DNA of 64,000 bases from NCBI GenBank assembly GCA_000711775.1, contig ARYC01001433.1, positions 1 to 64,000 on the forward strand. Direction: 5' to 3'. The notes below the pieces were generated by a model. That model searched no databases, had not been told where the DNA came from, and saw only the letters and a program-made list of their open reading frames with translations. Position numbers and translations under genes: made by a program. This DNA comes from Oxytricha trifallax. Lineage: Eukaryota > Ciliophora > Spirotrichea > Sporadotrichida > Oxytrichidae. Shown piece after piece: positions 60,220 to 64,000 of the stretch. Within the stretch, counting starts at the first letter, position 1, and each line of letters begins with the position of its first letter.

Positions 60220-61822
60220 ACAATGTTTAAGGATTTAGTAGCATCAATTCAAGGGATAAATGCGAATCCTTCGTCGTTGAACTTCCTAATTGCTCTAATG
60301 AAGATGGTAATAACCTATTTAGTATTCTTACTTAAGAGAGAGACTTGAACAATGTTAAAAAGAAGGTGTTTTAATTGTGTAAAGTAAGAAAAATTCATTC
60401 AAACCTCAATCAGCTTAAAGCTACACTTGCACTATTTGTGACAAAATCTTAACTAAAAAATAAACCACACGACAGATAAAAGCACATTCCAGAAAATAAG
60501 AAAGTTTTGCTCATTTGAAGAGCAAAATTGGTTACGCGTGCAAGGTTTGCCAATAGAATTTTGAAGGTCGGTAACCGACTACACATTAAAAAGCACCTAT
60601 TTTCTCACTCTGATGTTGATATTCTCAAAGTTGGTTATGCTCCGTTTGTAATTATTTGCTTATTTCTTATTTAAAAATATATATTTAACTTATTCAGCAA
60701 TTAAAGGATTTAATTAGAAATCCTATAAAGTATTAGAATTTGACTCTGATGGAAGTGAGGTACACAAAATGAAAGTGGGACATAATTAAAATGAACTTAA
60801 ATTTAAAAACTAAAACCAAATTGAGGATCAAAGAAATTAATCTTAATAACTCATTGAAAGAAATCAAAATGCTGAAAAAGCTGTAAATGGACCAGGACCT
60901 AATCAACTCTCTAGGAACTACATCAGTTTTGAATAAATAGTTAAATAAACGACCTCATCAAACAGCATGCTTATTGACTCAATTGAAGAATTGATTGAGA
61001 GAAGACAATCTCTTGGTTATAATCATTTGGCCAGGCATCAAATCCTTAGCTAATAGTAAGATGAGCTATATCGAGAAAGAATACAGTTAGGAATCTAATT
61101 GTTACTCAAGCTTGGATCAAACATAAAAAAATTAGCTTGACTAAATAACGAAAGTTTATTTTAGTCCCTCATATTTACTCATTTGGCTTAGTGGGTACGA
61201 CTTTACATTAAGAGATTTACTTAATCTTCAACATAGAAGACTAGTAACGTGGAGGAGTATTATAAGTGCAACTATTGCAATGAGCCAACTGCTCAATGAT
61301 AAAGTAGTTCATCTGTATTTAAAACCACAAAATATTAAAATTAATCTAAACAATAGCTCTTACAGTACTTTGAGCAATTTTTCAAGAACTCAAATTTAAG
61401 GGGACGTTACAATTGATTGTGACTCAAATTTATATCTCTATATATATGGCTTTAACTACTTGCAATAAATTTATGCTGAGCCTTAGAGAGATAACTATTC
61501 TCTACTTGTACTAATTTTATATTAACTAGCTGGAGAGAAATTTCAAAGCGTGATTCAAAATGAAAAGTCTGTATAAGAGCTATCAAAAGAGTTTTTATTA
61601 TTAGGAGAAATGAAGAATTTCAATGATATTTTGGAAATACTATCCACTGGTGCCACCAACTTAATTCCAACTGCAAACGAAATCACAAACATTTTAGAAA
61701 AACATATTATTATTATTGATAAAATACAAAATATAAAATAACTGGCATGTATTATAATTTGTAAAATAAACTACATTTATAATTGTTATAGTTTAAATAT
61801 ATAAGGCATATATTAAAGATGA
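60220..61822 (+). pseudogene. Zinc-finger/kinase ORF of element E (57-kDa type)
   Basis: A first part (KCESFVVELPNCSNEDGNNL) joins through a 35-nt intron at about 60379-60413 to SYTCTICDKILTKKQTTRQ (C2 pair) and GYACKVCQQNFEGR with RLHIKKHLFSHSD one frame over, two C2H2-like fingers. A further intron (GTTATG...TTATTCAG) leads to SYKVLEFDSDGSEVHKMKV, a Gln-rich linker and NSMLIDSIEELIERRQSLGY. After another shift comes a kinase C-lobe: VVHLYLKPQNIKI (HRDLKPxN with Tyr for the catalytic Asp), LYIYGFN in place of DFG, YAEPQ (APE) and DNYSLLVLILYQLAG. Two catalytic residues are absent, so it would be a pseudokinase. Stop at 61820. Confidence 0.68.
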
Positions 61823-62558
61823 AAATAAGAAAAATGATAGTTTGATATCTCTAAGCCCAATTATATTTATTTTATTTTTGATTTTTCTAAATCAAATGTC
61901 ATTTTGCGAAGGCTTGCATCAGTTTAGATTTTAACGAATCCAGAATTCATTCTTAAATATCTAATTTTATAAATCTTGAAGAAAGCGTTATTGTCATCGC
62001 GCTTTTTATCATCTGAAATCTATACTTTAGATAAATTACTTAAAATAAGTTGTAATTCTAAAAATTCAGAGAGAATTTTATGTTTTTATGTTAGATATGA
62101 TTAAAACTATGAACCTACCTAGTATTATTTTTAAAAAAAAGAGTTATAGTGTTGAGGGAGATATTGCTCTTAGGAAAATCATATAATTCCATTTTAATAT
62201 TAATCTTGATTATAATGAATGTGTTTCAATTATTAATTAATTTATACATTTTTTATATTAGAAACATTTATTATCGATAATGGTTTATAATATTTATAAT
62301 TTCCCGAATTCTTTCAAAATTAATTCTTATGAATCTAGTATATACATTAATTTTTAAAGTTTTATAGCTAAGTGAGAATCTTTTGCCTCATACAAATGCA
62401 TTTCTAATAGTATCAAAATTCCATTTTATAGTATAGATATGAAAAATTAAATTATTATTAATAATAGGTAAAAGAAAAAGATTGAAAACAAAAATAAAGG
62501 CATTAATTAGTAATCTAAGTAATCTACTGTTGTTCAGCTTCCTCTAAATAGTCACAAT
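61823..62558. other. AT-rich spacer between elements E and D, no feature seen
   Basis: No inverted partner of the TBE end and no coding frame. Confidence 0.45.
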
Positions 62559-62660
62559 CAAAACGCCAAAATCCCTTAGTGAGGTTTATTAGTGCTTTGA
62601 TTTGTAGGGTATAGTTGAGGTCTTATTGGGGTTAGTAGAGAAATTAGGCTAATTTACAAA

Positions 62661-63719
62661 ATGAGAAACAGAATTAGCGAAATTTAGGGTCTATTTATGA
62701 TGAGTAATAGTTGATTTTCTGCTTAAGCTTAGGTATGGTACGAGTATTAATATAGACTAAGTCAAACCAGTACTGAATTATACAGCCATAGCTAGACTCC
62801 TACGCAATAGTGCCTCAACTGTTAGGTATTATTGCTTGTTGGCTGTTTAGCATTATAACTCAGGCTCTTGAAAATATCCTGCAAAAAAATAAAAGTTTTC
62901 ACAGGTCCATATTGACTATCTCTATGGCTCTAAGACATTAAAGTATTTGGCTCACTTTCCTCTTGAATAAAGAGCTGTCATGTTTCATCGCAAGCTATCA
63001 GACATGCTTATCTCTCTTAGACTAAAGCCAATATTTATAGAAGAAATTGCATTACTTTCAAGACTGTCAACAGAGTGAAGAGAATAATTGATTTTACAGT
63101 GCCATTTTAGAGTAATAATTTAAATTTAAATATGATTAAATGCAGAGAGCTTTTACTAATAACATCAAGTTCATACATGCTGATGAAGCAGTATTCACAT
63201 TCAACACTTTCATTAATAAGTTCTGGTATAAAAAGTATGAAATATAGAAGTATATGATTAAAAAGTAAAGTTTGCCACTCATGGAATTTTAGCAGGTATT
63301 AGTGAAGATTCAGGTCTAGAAGCTATTGTCATTCATCCTCGCTCTATTAAGTGAGAGTAGTATATCGAGTTTTTGCATAAGCTAAGAGAAAAGTATAGCA
63401 ACTAAGAAATCATATTGCTTGTTGATAACTTATCAGTTCATAAGACTAAGGAGTCTAAGAAAGCATATGAAAAGTTAAACATAGCTCCTGTATACAACGT
63501 TTCTTATAGCCCATAATTTAATGGAATTGAATTTTACTGGAGTTAAATCAAGACTTACTACAAGAAGCTTCCGCTGTATCATCTAATGCATGATTTACCA
63601 ATCGATACAGTAGACTTAATACAAAGTAGTTGCAAGAGAGTGAATAAAGATAAGACTACGATATGTGCAAGGAAAAGGAGAATGAATGTTTATTAATAAG
63701 TTTAGACTTAAATGAATGA
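62661..63719 (+). pseudogene. TBE transposase, copy D, decayed but with complete catalytic motifs
   Basis: ATG 62661. The N-terminal third moves between frames (FLLKLRYGTSINIDQVKPVL, LNYTAIARLLRNSASTVRYY). From about 63143 it reads QRAFTNNIKFIHADEAVFTF, a shift, FATHGILAGISEDSGLEAIV, a TGA after HPRSIK, then EIILLVDNLSVHKTKESKKA and FNGIEFYWSQIKTYYKKLPL. All three catalytic residues are present with 34 residues between the last two. At least four breaks in total. Confidence 0.82.
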
Positions 63720-63725
63720 AATAGT

Positions 63726-64000
63726 TCACATATTAAATGGACCCTTAAAAGGATTAGGCTTCTCTTTCTTTTCTTCTTCTTAAGGGTTGAAAGGCCTTAA
63801 GTTTCTTCTCTTACTGCCATCTCCTGCATCTATGTTCATATCTTCTGGCTTTTTAACATCTTTATAAAGTCTCTTGCTTACTAATGAACTGTCTGCTGTT
63901 TTCTATCTCTATGAACCTTAGCATGCTCTTCCATAATATATATACCAGTGCCAGATTTTCCTACAAAGTTATATGTCAAAGATTACTTGAAAGATAAGGA
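63726..64000 (-). pseudogene. TBE central ORF, C-terminal part, copy D
   Basis: Minus-strand reading from the window edge: NFVGKSGTGIYIMEEHAKVH, a one-base shift, SKRLYKDVKKPEDMNIDAGD, GSKRRNLRPFNPQEEEKKEK and PNPFKGPFNM to TGA 63726. It matches copies A and C residue by residue near its end and overlaps or nearly touches the transposase 3' end, the fixed convergent arrangement of this family. Confidence 0.72.

Larger units (their letters stand above)
57760..61880 (+). mobile_element. Divergent TBE-like element E, ends not visible
   Basis: Same three-gene plan as copy C: DD34E-type transposase (+), central ORF (-) and zinc-finger/kinase ORF (+), together about 4.1 kb. Protein similarity to copies A-D is clear but low, so this is another branch of the family. 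No inverted C4A4 ends could be found near 57.7 or 61.9 kb; limits are set from the genes. A GGGGTTTTGGGGTTTG tract occurs instead in the middle, at 59998-60013. Confidence 0.72.
62559..64000 (+). mobile_element. TBE transposon copy D, partial (right side beyond window)
   Basis: The left end CAAAACGCCAAAATCCC is a slightly mutated C4A4 tract preceded by AAT (ANT target). The next 60 bp (TTAGTGAGGTTTATTAGTGC) match the inner end of copy A closely. Transposase (+) and the C-terminal part of the central ORF (-) follow in the standard order. Confidence 0.88.

Overview
The window reads as germline (micronuclear) DNA of a spirotrich ciliate, most likely an Oxytricha/Stylonychia relative. Three observations support this. 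Long frames open up only when TAA and TAG are read as glutamine and TGA alone as stop. Several repeats end in C4A4/G4T4 telomere-like tracts. Four elements look like the telomere-bearing elements (TBEs) known from Oxytricha. The DNA is very AT-rich and poor in ordinary genes; I see no rRNA or tRNA genes and no CRISPR. The organism call is an inference; whether any segment is macronuclear-destined cannot be decided without the macronuclear genome.

Layout: 1-1450 is the end of a reversed TBE (copy A). 3.59-4.66 kb is a minus-strand Cys-rich gene fragment with an intron. 5.14-5.55 kb is the first copy of a MITE family. 5.75-6.44 kb is a TBE remnant (B), followed by a minus-strand gene that TBE copy C abuts at its ATG. 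TBE copy C (7587-14463) holds transposase (+), a central convergent ORF (-) and a zinc-finger/kinase ORF (+), the last split by a nested 2.7-kb element with its own inverted repeats. 14.5-23 kb is mostly AT-rich and featureless apart from a gene fragment at 16.44 kb, a second MITE copy and a weak frame at 21.7 kb.

23086-33469 is the most striking object: a 10.4-kb element with 127-bp terminal inverted repeats (about 5 mismatches) between TA dinucleotides. It encodes a DD34E (Tc1/mariner-IS630 superfamily) transposase and a protein of about 1,050 residues with the SecA helicase motifs. Between these two genes lie a 193-residue and a 64-residue minus-strand ORF of unknown function. Several genes carry very short introns of 26-35 nt whose removal restores the frame, so the element looks nearly intact and perhaps recently active.

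33.7-34.1 kb and 47.0-47.4 kb are two opposite copies of a second MITE family with 8-bp target duplications. Decayed gene-like frames lie at 34.3-35.7 kb and 50.3-53.0 kb. A third full copy of the first MITE is at 55.1 kb. 57.8-61.8 kb is a divergent TBE-like element (E) that keeps the three-gene order but has no visible ends and has Asn in place of the second catalytic Asp. TBE copy D starts at 62559 and runs off the window.

In the TBE-type elements the genes form a unit: a transposase, a convergent ORF of unknown role and a zinc-finger/kinase protein. The 10.4-kb element replaces the last two with a SecA-type motor and other unknown proteins.
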